Source: Tsukamurella sp040611135
GTDB lineage: Bacteria > Actinomycetota > Actinomycetes > Mycobacteriales > Mycobacteriaceae
DNA length: 64,000 nucleotides
NCBI RefSeq assembly: GCF_040611135.1
Contig: NZ_JBEXNL010000001.1
Coordinates: 372,001-436,000 of the forward strand
Reading direction: 5' to 3'
How positions within the stretch are numbered: the stretch's first letter is position 1; each line of letters begins with the position of its first letter. A program made the translations under genes and the position numbers. The notes below the pieces were generated by a model. The model ran no database searches. It was given only the letters and a program-made list of their open reading frames with translations, and was not told the origin of the DNA. Positions 7,733-16,669 of this stretch are shown piece after piece.

Positions 7733-8832
7733 GCCGCCTCGATCCTCGACACCCACTTGGTCTGATGCACGCCGGGCCGCGCCGCGGCGATCACCCGGCA
7801 CGGGTAGCCGTGGTCGAGGTCCAGCTCCTCGCCGTTCAATTGCAGTGCGAGCAGCGAGGTCTCGTCGCGGACCTTCGCGGCCTCCATCGTCGACTGTGCG
7901 TACAGCCCGAGCTCGGTCGACGCGAATCGCAGGTCGGCACCGTCGAGCCCGGCGAGTGCGGCGACCTCCGCGATCCGCACCCCGGTCCAGAGCGCGTACT
8001 GCGTCCAGCCCTCGACGCACGCGATCGGCAGGTGGACGGTGTGCTGCGGCAGTGCCCGCAGCTGGTCGAGCGTGAGCTCGACCCTGCGCGGACCGTCGAG
8101 CACGAGCCGGAAGTCCGGCGACCGAACGTGTTCCGTGACCCCGGCCGCGGCGGCGGTGCGGTTCACCGGCATGCCCTGCGGCCCGTTCCCGGACCGCGGC
8201 GCCAGCACACCGAGCCGGTGCAGGCCGGGGATCGACTGGCTGCCGACGGCGACCACCGCCAGCCCGGCCGCCGCGAGCCCGGCGGTGAGGACGGTACGCC
8301 GGGACACGCCGGGCGTGTACGACTCCCGGGCGCCGCGGCGGAAGGCGGTGAGCACGATGGGCAGTTTGATCGCCAGGTGGATCGATACCGCGCCGAGCAC
8401 GACGAACGCGGTCGCGTAGTGCGCCGTCGGGAAGAAGAACCTCCACGCGTACCACTGCGCGATGTTGAGCAGTCCGGTGAACAGCTGGAACAGCATCGCG
8501 GCCACCAGCGCGAAGGTGGCGGCGCGCTCGAGGAGTCGCGGGAGCGAGCCGATCGCGGGGCGCTCGAACAGCTTCGGGTACACGGCGGCCAGCTTGAGCA
8601 GCACCAGCGGGATCGCCGCCACACCCGATGCGATGTGCAGGCCCTGCGTCAGCTGATACAGCCAGACCGGTGAACGCGGCTCGGTGAACCACGAGGGAGG
8701 GTGTTGCAGCCAGTGACTGAACAACCCCGTCGCGAAGCACACGACGATGCAGACGCCCAGTAGCGCGCCGAGTCGGGCCGCCGTCACCGGCTGCCGTAGG
8801 GCGGGCGGTCCGGTCGGCGATGGGCGGCTCAC
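7729..8832 (-). CDS. cytochrome b561-like / molybdopterin-dependent oxidoreductase fusion
   Basis: A 367-residue protein with two parts. Residues about 15-180 hold four or five hydrophobic helices with His residues (SHWLQHPP, LHIASGV, TAHYAT, IHLAIKLP), as in haem-binding cytochrome b561-type domains. A linker helix then leads to a sulfite-oxidase/MsrP-type molybdopterin domain (about 220-367). Cys272 in LPIACVEGW is placed like the cysteine that ligates molybdenum in that family, and the protein ends PGVHQTKWVSRIE. It probably links quinone electrons to an extracytoplasmic oxotransferase (inference). The GTG start overlaps the methyltransferase stop (GTGA). Confidence 0.75.
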   Translation of the reverse strand: MSRPSPTGPPALRQPVTAARLGALLGVCIVVCFATGLFSHWLQHPPSWFTEPRSPVWLYQLTQGLHIASGVAAIPLVLLKLAAVYPKLFERPAIGSLPRLLERAATFALVAAMLFQLFTGLLNIAQWYAWRFFFPTAHYATAFVVLGAVSIHLAIKLPIVLTAFRRGARESYTPGVSRRTVLTAGLAAAGLAVVAVGSQSIPGLHRLGVLAPRSGNGPQGMPVNRTAAAAGVTEHVRSPDFRLVLDGPRRVELTLDQLRALPQHTVHLPIACVEGWTQYALWTGVRIAEVAALAGLDGADLRFASTELGLYAQSTMEAAKVRDETSLLALQLNGEELDLDHGYPCRVIAAARPGVHQTKWVSRIEAA

Positions 8833-9455
8833 CGGACCAGCTCCGCGCACCGTCGACCCGAGTGGTCGAGCCGACGAGCGAGTCGCAGCCCCGCGTCGAC
8901 CGCGAGGTCGTCCAGCACATCGAATCCCACATGCGCCCAGGGGAACCAGACGGACGTACCGCCCGCGGACCGCACCCGGACCGCTTCCCGGTGCACGCCG
9001 CGCGCCGACGGCTCGACCTCCACGACGACGGTGCCGCCGGGCTCGACGAGTGCCGCCGCGCGGCGCAGCAGACGCGCCGGATCGCCGCCGATACCGATGT
9101 TGCCGTCGAGCAGGATCGCGTGCGACCAGCGTCCTTCGCCGGGGAGCGGAGCGAACACGTCGCGCCGCAGCGCGGCAGCACCTCGTTCGCGGGTGAGCCG
9201 CACCGCATGCGGCGAATCATCCACGCCCAGTGCGGGAATACCGCGTCGGAGCAGCAGGTCGACGATGCGACCGGGGCCGCAGCCCAGGTCCACCGTCGGA
9301 CCGTGGCACCAGTCGAGCACGGCACCGAGGAGCGATTCGTCGGCGTGCTCGTGCCCGAGCCAGCGCGCGACGGGCAGCCGTCGCACCTCGCCGCCGGCGG
9401 ACTGCAGCTCGCCGTCGTGGACCGCCATGACGGTGTCCCAATGCGCCGCGGTCAC
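8829..9455 (-). CDS. class I SAM-dependent methyltransferase
   Basis: A 208-residue Rossmann-type methyltransferase. Motif I is VDLGCGPGRIVDLLLRRG, an acidic residue ends strand 2 (LGVDDSPHA), and ILLDGNIGIGGDP lies in the motif IV region. The substrate is unknown. Overlapping starts and stops (GTGA on both sides) place it in the operon between the DUF2064 protein and the molybdo-oxidoreductase. Confidence 0.8.
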   Translation of the reverse strand: MTAAHWDTVMAVHDGELQSAGGEVRRLPVARWLGHEHADESLLGAVLDWCHGPTVDLGCGPGRIVDLLLRRGIPALGVDDSPHAVRLTRERGAAALRRDVFAPLPGEGRWSHAILLDGNIGIGGDPARLLRRAAALVEPGGTVVVEVEPSARGVHREAVRVRSAGGTSVWFPWAHVGFDVLDDLAVDAGLRLARRLDHSGRRCAELVR

Positions 9456-10129
9456 GCGCACCGCTCCTGCTCTGCGCGGAGGGTTTCCGCGGTCCGACGG
9501 AACCACGAGTCCGGAGCGCACGCGGCGGCCACCGCACGGACGTCGTCGGGCCGGTCCACGTCGCGCAGCTCCGGTAGTTCCTGAGGGACGAGCCCGGCAT
9601 CGGCGAGCGCCCGCCGCGTGCGCGAGCCGGTCGATGCGGTCGACATCGGGACGGCCAGCAGGCAGGCCAGGCGGTCCGCCGCCCCCTCCGGCACCCCGAG
9701 CGCCCACCACCCGCCGTCCTCAGCGGGGCCGAGTGCGGCGGACCGTCGGGACGCCTCGAGGCCGAGCGCGAGCAGCTCGGGCCGGACCTGCGGGGTGTCC
9801 ATGCCGATCTGCAGGACGGGGCCGTCGCCGAGCTCGGCGGCGCGGCGGTGTGCCGCGACGAGCCGCTCGGCGAGCCCGCCCTCCGACTGCCCGAACACGT
9901 CGCAGCGGTCGAACAGCCGGCGCAGGCCGGAGCCGTCGACGGCGTCCTCGAGCCGCCCGCCGAGCGCTACGGCGCACCGGGTGCCGGGAACGGCGAGCGC
10001 CGCGGTCAGGGTGTCGCGGAGAGCGGCGGCGGCGATCCGGGCCGCGTCAACGGAGCTGTACGAGCAGGTCAGTCGCGTCTTCACCAGGCCGGGGACGGGC
10101 GCCTTGGCCACCACCAGCACGGTGCTCAT
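9452..10129 (-). CDS. DUF2064 / TIGR04282-type glycosyltransferase-like protein
   Basis: A 225-residue nucleotidyl/glycosyltransferase-fold protein. It begins STVLVVAKAPVPGLVKTRLT, the typical start of this family, and has the metal-site-like GMDTPQ and PAEDGGWWALG. Homologues occur beside glycosyltransferase 2 genes, as here, and are named as arsenosugar or selenodomain-associated transferases in databases; the reaction is not established. It overlaps both neighbours by four bases. Confidence 0.75.
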   Translation of the reverse strand: MSTVLVVAKAPVPGLVKTRLTCSYSSVDAARIAAAALRDTLTAALAVPGTRCAVALGGRLEDAVDGSGLRRLFDRCDVFGQSEGGLAERLVAAHRRAAELGDGPVLQIGMDTPQVRPELLALGLEASRRSAALGPAEDGGWWALGVPEGAADRLACLLAVPMSTASTGSRTRRALADAGLVPQELPELRDVDRPDDVRAVAAACAPDSWFRRTAETLRAEQERCA

Positions 10130-10791
10130 CGCGCCGCTCGCAGGAAGTCGCCGGTGGCCAGGACCGTGCCGCGCAGCGACCCGGAGACCTTGGAGCGCCC
10201 ACCCGTGCGGGGGCCGTAGTGGACCGGCCGCTCGATCACCCGCCAGCCGGCGGCGCCGGCGCGCGCAAGCAGTTCGACGGGGTAGCCCGACCGCCGATCC
10301 GCGACGCCGAGTCCCAGCAGGGCGTCGCGGCGCGCGGCGCGCATCGGACCGATGTCGTGCACGGGCAGCCCGTACCGCCCGCGCAGGCGCGCGGCGACGA
10401 GCGCCGATCCCACCCGGGCGTGCCACGGCCACACGCCGGGAGAGGCGGGGCGGCGCCTTCCGACCGCGAGGTCCGCGCCGGCGCGCACGGCGTCGACCAG
10501 CGGTGCGAGCTCGCGGGGGTCCAAGGATCCGTCGCCATCGAGGGTGCACACGAGTTCCGTCCGCGCTGCGAGGACCCCGGCATGGACGGCGCTGCCGTAC
10601 CCGGGCCGCGGCTCGACGATGACCTCGGCACCCGCCCGTCGCGCTACCTCGGCGGTGCCGTCGGTGGAGCCGTTGTCGACCACGAGTGCCGTGAATCCCG
10701 GTGGTAGGGAGGTGATCACGAGTCCCACCGATGCCGCCTCGTCCCGGCATGGGATCACCACGGTCACCGTACCCGGCTCGAATTCCGTCAT
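10126..10791 (-). CDS. family 2 glycosyltransferase
   Basis: A 221-residue GT-A fold enzyme starting MTEFEPGTVTVVIPCRDEAA. Conserved features are VDNGSTDGTAEVAR, the metal-binding TLDGDGSLDP and, near the end, VIERPVHYGPRTGGRSKVSG. It lacks a C-terminal membrane segment and probably transfers sugar to a lipid or small acceptor in the cytosol. The start was placed at the ATG because TAGCGT lies exactly seven bases upstream, predicting a leaderless mRNA; an in-frame GTG at 10800 would fall inside that hexamer. First gene of the operon. Confidence 0.8.
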   Translation of the reverse strand: MTEFEPGTVTVVIPCRDEAASVGLVITSLPPGFTALVVDNGSTDGTAEVARRAGAEVIVEPRPGYGSAVHAGVLAARTELVCTLDGDGSLDPRELAPLVDAVRAGADLAVGRRRPASPGVWPWHARVGSALVAARLRGRYGLPVHDIGPMRAARRDALLGLGVADRRSGYPVELLARAGAAGWRVIERPVHYGPRTGGRSKVSGSLRGTVLATGDFLRAAR

Positions 10792-10915
10792 GGTTCTCAC
10801 GCTAGGAACGCGACGGCGCTCGGGCCAGGCGTTCCCGATGACGAAAGTATGACGGTGTGCCGGCCGGCGCAGTTCGGGCTATCGGCGACGCGGGTCCGTC
10901 GATACCGTCGATGCC

Positions 10916-12310
10916 ATGCCGAGTGAACCGGCCGCGTCCCGCGGCGCCGCGCGTCGCACGTCCCGCGGTCCAGCGCGCGGTGACCCGGCGTGGGCCGCGG
11001 GCGCGGTGGTCCTGGTCGCGGCGGCGGTGATCGTCCCGCACCTGTTCGACGTCGGGTTCCGCATGCGCCTGGTCGCCGAGTCCGCGCCGCTGTTCGGGAG
11101 GTTCCGCCTGCACGCCGGTCCCGGCACCGTTCCCGCCGTGGTCATCGCGCTCGTCGTCGTGCTGTGGGGTGCCCCGCTGGCCCGGCGCCTGTCCTTCGGA
11201 CGGCTCGTCGCGCTCACCTCGGCGGTGTTGTTCGTCTGGGCCCTGAGCCTGGGCACCGTCGCCGGATGGCAGCGCTTCGCGACGAAGCTCACCGGGTACG
11301 ACCAGTACCTGCACGAGGTCCCGGGGGCCCGCGCCGATGTGGGCGCCGCGGTCGGCGAGTTCGCCCGCCGGATCCCGGACCACCAGCCCGATTCGTGGAC
11401 GGTGCACGTCTCGGGCCACCCGCCGGGGGCGCTGCTGACCTTCGTCGGGCTCGACCGGATCGGCCTGGGCGGCGGTACCTGGGCCGCGCTGTTCTGCACC
11501 GCCGCCGGCGCCTCGGCCGCGGCGGCGGTCCTGCTCACGATCCGCACGCTCGGCACGGAGGAGATCGCCCGGTGCAGCGCGCCCTTCTTGGCGCTGTTCC
11601 CGGGCGCGCTGTGGCTGGCCCCGTCGGGCGACGCCTACTTCGCGGGCACGGCCGCCTGGGGCATCGCGGCGCTGGCGGCCGCGGCGGTCTCCCACGGCCG
11701 ACGCGCGGTGGCCTTCGGCGTGCTCGCGGGACTGGTCCTGGGCTGGGCGGTCTTCCTCAATTACGGCCTGATCCTCCTGGGCGTGATGGCGGTGACGGTG
11801 CTGGTCATCGCCCGGAATCCCCGCCCGCTGCTCACCGCGGTCCCGGCGGCCCTGGCGGTGGTCGGGCTGTTCGCGCTGGCCGGGTTCTGGTGGCTCGACG
11901 GCTACCACGGCGTGGTGCTGCGCTACTACCAGGGCATTGCGTCCTTCCGGCCCTTCGCCTACTGGGGCTGGGCGAACCTCGCCGCCGCGGCGTGCGCGTT
12001 CGGCGTCGCGGGCGCCGCCGGACTCGGCCGGGTCCCGGGTGCGCTCGGCGCACTCCGGCGGCCCCTGCGCGGAACCCCCGGTGCGCTCCTCGCGCTCGCC
12101 GCCGGTGCGGCCGTGATGGTGCTCGCCGCGGACCTCTCCGCGCTCAGCAAGGCCGAGGTCGAGCGGATCTGGCTGCCGTTCACCGTGTGGATCGCCGCGG
12201 GAGCGGGAATGCTCTGGTACGGACGCAGTGACGCGATCGCGAGCGCGTGGCTCGCGGCGCAGGCGGCGGGCGCGCTGCTCGTCGCGCACACGGTGCTGAT
12301 CTACCAGTAA
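10916..12310 (+). CDS. polytopic membrane protein, glycosyltransferase-like
   Basis: A 464-residue protein with roughly ten to twelve hydrophobic segments after a basic N-terminus. A long non-membrane loop (about 125-165, HEVPGARADVGAAVG then HVSGHPPG) between early helices is reminiscent of integral-membrane GT-C enzymes such as mannosyltransferases, but no diagnostic DD/DE motif is certain. It is divergent from the GT2 operon and only about 20 bases before a two-component system, so it probably acts in the same glycan-related process. TACCGT seven bases upstream suggests a leaderless start. Confidence 0.6.
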   Translation: MPSEPAASRGAARRTSRGPARGDPAWAAGAVVLVAAAVIVPHLFDVGFRMRLVAESAPLFGRFRLHAGPGTVPAVVIALVVVLWGAPLARRLSFGRLVALTSAVLFVWALSLGTVAGWQRFATKLTGYDQYLHEVPGARADVGAAVGEFARRIPDHQPDSWTVHVSGHPPGALLTFVGLDRIGLGGGTWAALFCTAAGASAAAAVLLTIRTLGTEEIARCSAPFLALFPGALWLAPSGDAYFAGTAAWGIAALAAAAVSHGRRAVAFGVLAGLVLGWAVFLNYGLILLGVMAVTVLVIARNPRPLLTAVPAALAVVGLFALAGFWWLDGYHGVVLRYYQGIASFRPFAYWGWANLAAAACAFGVAGAAGLGRVPGALGALRRPLRGTPGALLALAAGAAVMVLAADLSALSKAEVERIWLPFTVWIAAGAGMLWYGRSDAIASAWLAAQAAGALLVAHTVLIYQ

Positions 12311-12329
12311 GCGATGGAGGGAGCAGGGT

Positions 12330-13031
12330 GTGAACGACGATCGGTACGTGCTCATCGCCGACGACGACCCGCTGGTCAGCGATGTCGTGCGTCGCTATCT
12401 CGAGCGGGACGGCCTGCCCACGTCCGTCGTCGCCGACGGTGCGGCGGCCGCCGAGCACCTCGCCGGCGGGCGGGTGCGCCTGGCGGTGCTCGACGTGATG
12501 ATGCCCGGCCCGGACGGTATCGAGCTGTGCCGGCGGGTCCGCGCGGGCGCGGCCGGCGCGCGCAACGACCTGCCCCTGATCCTGCTCACCGCCCTCGGCG
12601 AGGAGGACGATCGGGTCACGGGCCTCGCCGCGGGCGCCGACGACTACGTCACCAAGCCCTTCAGCCCCCGTGAGCTGGCGCTGCGCGTCGCGTCGGTGCT
12701 GCGTCGCGCGCACCAGGAGCCGGCGGCCGCGGTCAGCGAGGGCGCGGTCACCGTCGACACCGCGGCGTGCGTCGCCACCGTGCACGGCCGCGTGGTGTCG
12801 ACGACGCGCCGCGAGTTCGACCTGCTGGCGCATTTCCTCGCCCACCCCGGCGAGGTGTTCAGCCGCGAGGACCTCCTCGAGCAGGTCTGGGGCTGGCAGT
12901 TCGGCGACCTGTCGACGGTGACGGTCCACGTCAAGCGCCTGCGCGCCAAGCTCGGTGCGGAGCACCGGATCGAGACGGTGTGGGGCCGCGGCTATCGCTG
13001 GGGCGCCGGTGCGGAGGACGACGATGCCTGA
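12330..13031 (+). CDS. OmpR-family response regulator
   Basis: A 233-residue regulator. The receiver domain (about 1-120) has acidic DDD near the N-terminus, the phospho-acceptor Asp in AVLDVMMPGPDG, and Lys in YVTKPFSPREL. A winged-helix domain (about 135-230) carries TTRREFDLLAHFLAHPGEVF and VHVKRLRAKL. The GTG has GGAGGGAGCAGG upstream. It overlaps the kinase gene by 8 bases. Likely target genes are the flanking glycosyltransferase and epimerase genes (inference from position). Confidence 0.9.
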   Translation: MNDDRYVLIADDDPLVSDVVRRYLERDGLPTSVVADGAAAAEHLAGGRVRLAVLDVMMPGPDGIELCRRVRAGAAGARNDLPLILLTALGEEDDRVTGLAAGADDYVTKPFSPRELALRVASVLRRAHQEPAAAVSEGAVTVDTAACVATVHGRVVSTTRREFDLLAHFLAHPGEVFSREDLLEQVWGWQFGDLSTVTVHVKRLRAKLGAEHRIETVWGRGYRWGAGAEDDDA

Positions 13032-14055
13032 CGTGCTGAAGATCGCGCTGCTCGCGTTGCTGTGGTCGGCGCCGGTGGTGCTGGCCGGGGCGCTCGTCCT
13101 GTGGCGAGCGCGGCGCATGTCGCTGCAGATGTCGATGGTGATCCTCGTGCTGATCCCGGTGCTCGCCGTGCTGTCGGGGGTGATCGGGGTCAGCGGGTTC
13201 ATGTTCACCGCCGACTTCACCCGCACTGTGACGGTGCTCGGCGCCGTGCTCGTGGTCGCGGTGCCGGCGGCGGTCGCGCTCGGACGCTTCCAGGCCCGGC
13301 GCACGGTGTGGGAGAGGCAGATCCGCGAGCAGGAGCGGGCGGCCGAGGCGGCGCGCCGCGAACTCGTCGCGTGGGTGAGCCACGACCTGCGGACGCCGCT
13401 CGCCGGGATCCGCGCCATGTCGGAGGCGCTGCGCGACGCGGTGGTCACCGAACCCGACGACGTGACCGAGTTCGCGGAGCGGATCGACCGGGAGACCGTG
13501 CGGCTCTCGGCCATGGTCGACGACCTGTTCGAGATGTCCCGGATCCATTCCGGTGCGCTCACCCTGGACCTCGAGACGATCGACGTGCGGGAGGTCGCGG
13601 ACGAGGTCCGCGCGGGCTTGGCGCAGGTCGCGACGCGGGCCCAGGTGACACTGGAACTCGATGCGCCCGAGCCGGTCCCGGCCCCCGTCGGGGTATCGGC
13701 GCTGGCCCGGATCCTGCGCAACCTCGTGCTCAACGCCCTCGCCCACACGCCGGCGGGCGGCGCGGTGACGATCGCCGTTCGTCGCGACGGCGAGGAAGTG
13801 GTGCTCCGCGTGGACGACACGGGTACGGGCATCGCCGAGGTCGACCTGGAGCGGATCTTCGACCTCGCCTACCGCGGTACCGCGCACCGGTCGCCCGTGA
13901 ACACCGATGGGCTCCCGGCGGGCACCGGGATGGGGCTGGCCATCGCGCGGGGTCTCGTGGACGTGCACGGGGGCACCGTCGTCGCGGCGAACCTGCGGCG
14001 CGGCGCCCGGTTCGAGGTGCGGCTCCCGGGCGGGCTCAGCGGAGGGGAGCGGTAG
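13024..14055 (+). CDS. sensor histidine kinase
   Basis: A 343-residue kinase. Two or three membrane segments fill the first 85 residues with almost no extracytoplasmic domain, so it may sense a membrane signal. A dimerisation helix follows with His120 in WVSHDLRTPLAG. The ATPase domain has the N box (LRNLVLNALAHTP), G1 (VDDTGTGI) and G2 (GTGMGLAIA). It forms a pair with the preceding regulator through an ATGCCTGA overlap. Its 3' end overlaps the convergent epimerase gene by 20 bases. Confidence 0.9.
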   Translation: MPDVLKIALLALLWSAPVVLAGALVLWRARRMSLQMSMVILVLIPVLAVLSGVIGVSGFMFTADFTRTVTVLGAVLVVAVPAAVALGRFQARRTVWERQIREQERAAEAARRELVAWVSHDLRTPLAGIRAMSEALRDAVVTEPDDVTEFAERIDRETVRLSAMVDDLFEMSRIHSGALTLDLETIDVREVADEVRAGLAQVATRAQVTLELDAPEPVPAPVGVSALARILRNLVLNALAHTPAGGAVTIAVRRDGEEVVLRVDDTGTGIAEVDLERIFDLAYRGTAHRSPVNTDGLPAGTGMGLAIARGLVDVHGGTVVAANLRRGARFEVRLPGGLSGGER

Positions 14056-15067
14056 CGAACTCGGCCAGTCCGCGCTCGGGCCCGATCGCCGCCGTGAATC
14101 CGAGTTCCGCTGCGGCGCGGGCGGGGTCGGCCACGATGTGCCGCACGTCGGGGGCGCGGAACTCGCCCGTCACCACGGGCTCGGCGGCGCCGGCGGTGTC
14201 GCGGGCGAGGATCCGCGCGACCTCCCCGATCGTGACCGGGACGCCCGAGCACACGTTGTAGGTGCGGAACGGAACCTGCGGATCCGCCTGCAGCGCGCGG
14301 AGGTTGGCCCGGGCCACGTCGCGCACGTGCACGAAGTCCCGGGTCTGCCGACCGTCCTCGAAGACGCGCGGCGCACGCCCGGCGGCCAGCGCGGAGCGGA
14401 AGATCGACGCCACCCCCGCGTAGGGGGTGTCGCGCGGCATCCGCGGTCCGTACACGTTGTGGTAGCGCAACGCGATCACCGAACCGCCGGTCGCCCGCGC
14501 CCACGCCGCGGCGTAGAACTCCTGCGCCGCTTTGGAGGCCGCGTACAGGCCGGTCGGGTCGATCGGCGTGTCCTCGTCCGTCAGGGCCCATCGCGCGACG
14601 GTGCCGTCGGGCAGGATCCGCTCGAACCGTCCGGCCCGCAGGTCGTCGACGGTGCGCGGCAGCGGCTTCGCGGGCCGCCCCTCGGCGTCGACGAAGGCAC
14701 CGTCGCCGTACACGACCATCGACGAGGCCAATACCAGGCGGCGGCAGCCGACCCGGGCCATCGCGGCGAGCAGCTCGGCCGTGCCCAGGTCGTTGTTGGT
14801 GGCGAACAGCGGTGCGTCCGCGGCGTCCACGCCGGCGCCGACCGCGGCGGCCTGGTGGCAGACCACGTCCACGCCGCGCAGCGCGTCGTCGAGGCCCCGG
14901 GCGTCGAGGAGGTCGAGCCGCCGTACGCCGTCGGGGGTGGCGTCCGTGTCGTGCGCCTGGGGGAGCATCGCGTCGATGCCGACGACCTCGTGCCCGCCGC
15001 TCTCGCCGAGCAGGTCGGAGATGTGCGAGCCGATGAACCCGGCGGCGCCGGTGAGGAGTACGCGCAT
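14036..15067 (-). CDS. NAD-dependent sugar epimerase/dehydratase
   Basis: A 343-residue extended SDR. The N-terminal nucleotide-binding motif is TGAAGFIGSH, strand 4 carries VVCHQAAAVGAG, a catalytic Ser precedes YGDGAF, and the active-site Tyr-Lys pair is in YAASKAAQEF. It resembles UDP-glucose 4-epimerase and dTDP-glucose dehydratase relatives; the exact sugar nucleotide is unknown. CACGAT six bases before the ATG may be a leaderless -10. It closes the glycan-like cluster, facing the kinase gene. Confidence 0.8.
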   Translation of the reverse strand: MRVLLTGAAGFIGSHISDLLGESGGHEVVGIDAMLPQAHDTDATPDGVRRLDLLDARGLDDALRGVDVVCHQAAAVGAGVDAADAPLFATNNDLGTAELLAAMARVGCRRLVLASSMVVYGDGAFVDAEGRPAKPLPRTVDDLRAGRFERILPDGTVARWALTDEDTPIDPTGLYAASKAAQEFYAAAWARATGGSVIALRYHNVYGPRMPRDTPYAGVASIFRSALAAGRAPRVFEDGRQTRDFVHVRDVARANLRALQADPQVPFRTYNVCSGVPVTIGEVARILARDTAGAAEPVVTGEFRAPDVRHIVADPARAAAELGFTAAIGPERGLAEFATAPLR

Positions 15068-15130
15068 GGGTCCATCGTGACCGGCGCCGGGCGACGCGTC
15101 GAGATCCGCGTGCCGCCCGTCACCGACTCG

Positions 15131-15970
15131 TCACACGTGTGCGGCGTTGTCCGCGATGAGCCCCGCGAGCTGCTCCGGCCGCTCATCGGGGATCCAGTGG
15201 CTCACCCCGTCGAGCACGACGAACCGGTACGGCCCGTCCACGTACTCCCCGGCGAGCTCGGCGCCGGCGCGGCTGAGCGCGATGTCGTCGGTGCTCCAGA
15301 CATAGGTCACGGGGCAGCCGATCCGCGTGCCCGCGCCCGGCTTCACCGCGGTGAAGGGCATGCCGCGGTAGTAGTTCAGGCCGCCGCCGAGCAGCCCCGG
15401 CGCCAGCACCTCGTCGACGACGGTGCCGATCGCCCCGTCGGGCATGCCGCTGCCGCGGAGGAAGGCCTCGAACCGCCCGGGGAAGCGGCGGGCCAGCAGC
15501 TCCGGCACGGCCGGGATCTGGAACAGGAACATGTAGTACGACTTCAACGCCTGGTCCGAGCGGAGGAACGCCCGCAGGAAAGCGAGCGGGTGCGGCACGG
15601 ACACCGCGGTGAGCGTGCGCACCAGCTCCGGGTAGGTGGCGGCGGTCAGCCAGGCCGTCGACGCGCCCCAGTCGTGCCCGACCAGGTGCGCCGGGCCGGT
15701 GCGCTCCAGCAGCGCGGCGATGTCCGCCGCCAGCTCGGAGCTGCGGTACTGCCAGCGCCGGGGCGGGGTCGCCGTGCGCGCGTACCCGCGCTGCCACGGG
15801 ACGACGGTGCGGTACCCCCGCCCGTGCAGATGTTCCGACACGGCCGCCCAGGACGTGGGCGTCTGCGGGAAGCCGTGCAGCAGCACCACGATCTCCCCGT
15901 CGATCGGTCCGCTGTCGACGACCGGGAAGACCAGCCCCGACCTGGTGAACTCCGTGATCCGTACCGTCAT
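15131..15970 (-). CDS. alpha/beta hydrolase, epoxide-hydrolase type
   Basis: A 279-residue hydrolase. HGFPQTPTSW is the oxyanion motif, the nucleophilic Asp is in VGHDWGAS, LNYYRGM is the cap region with candidate ring-opening tyrosines, the charge-relay acid is near YVWSTDDIAL, and the catalytic His is in VSHWIP. Epoxide hydrolases add water to an epoxide; the HDWG nucleophile favours that (or a dehalogenase) over an esterase. It stands alone. Confidence 0.8.
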   Translation of the reverse strand: MTVRITEFTRSGLVFPVVDSGPIDGEIVVLLHGFPQTPTSWAAVSEHLHGRGYRTVVPWQRGYARTATPPRRWQYRSSELAADIAALLERTGPAHLVGHDWGASTAWLTAATYPELVRTLTAVSVPHPLAFLRAFLRSDQALKSYYMFLFQIPAVPELLARRFPGRFEAFLRGSGMPDGAIGTVVDEVLAPGLLGGGLNYYRGMPFTAVKPGAGTRIGCPVTYVWSTDDIALSRAGAELAGEYVDGPYRFVVLDGVSHWIPDERPEQLAGLIADNAAHV

Positions 15971-16179
15971 GCACTCACCCAACCACGCCCGACGGTGCGC
16001 GGCATCCGCCCCGGGGCGGAGGTGTGCGGAACCGTGCGGCCGCACCCGGTCGGAGGCGCAGGGCCGCGCCCACCGGACCGGGCACGCCGGCGACTGGTTC
16101 AGTGGATGTTGAGCGAGGCTTAAGGACCGGGGTGCACCGTGGAGGAGTAAGCGCACACCCGCACGACGGAGGAGTCGTC

Positions 16180-16539
16180 ATGATCACCAGGACCGTCACC
16201 GTGACCGCAGCGGTCGCCGCAGCAGCCGGCATCGCCCTCATCGCACCCGGAGCGGCGAACGCGTCGCCGAACCCGTGCGACGTCCACCAGACCACGATCG
16301 CCCACATCGAGACGCCCAGCTCCAGCGCGTCGATCTGCCGCTGGCAGGGAGACGGCCGTACCGAGTACCGCGGCTTCGGCAAGGTCAACGGCCTCGCCGT
16401 GACCGCGCCCGTCGTGTGGTCGAACGGCTCGTCCTACAGCGCCGTCAACAACGGCTACACCTATCGCCTCGACGTGGGCCGCGGCCTCGCCGTCGTCGCC
16501 CCGAACGGCTACCAGATCTCGTACGAACCCGCGATCTGA
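16180..16539 (+). CDS. small secreted protein
   Basis: A 119-residue protein with a clear Sec signal peptide: MITRTVTVTAA, a hydrophobic alanine-rich core, and a probable cleavage after PGAANA. The mature part of about 92 residues has two Cys (PNPCDVHQ and SICRWQG) that could form a disulfide and is rich in polar residues. No domain is recognised. GGAGGAG precedes the ATG by 5 bases. The 130 bases that follow hold nothing recognisable. Confidence 0.75.
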   Translation: MITRTVTVTAAVAAAAGIALIAPGAANASPNPCDVHQTTIAHIETPSSSASICRWQGDGRTEYRGFGKVNGLAVTAPVVWSNGSSYSAVNNGYTYRLDVGRGLAVVAPNGYQISYEPAI

Positions 16540-16669
16540 CGGGAACCGTTCCCGCCGCCCGGGGCGTGGCCTGTCCACGGCGGACAGGATCGGAGAGCCT
16601 CGCGATCAGTTCGCATCCTCGTGCCCCGTGACCGGCCCCCGACGGAGCGGCGCACCGTCGGACCGCGGA

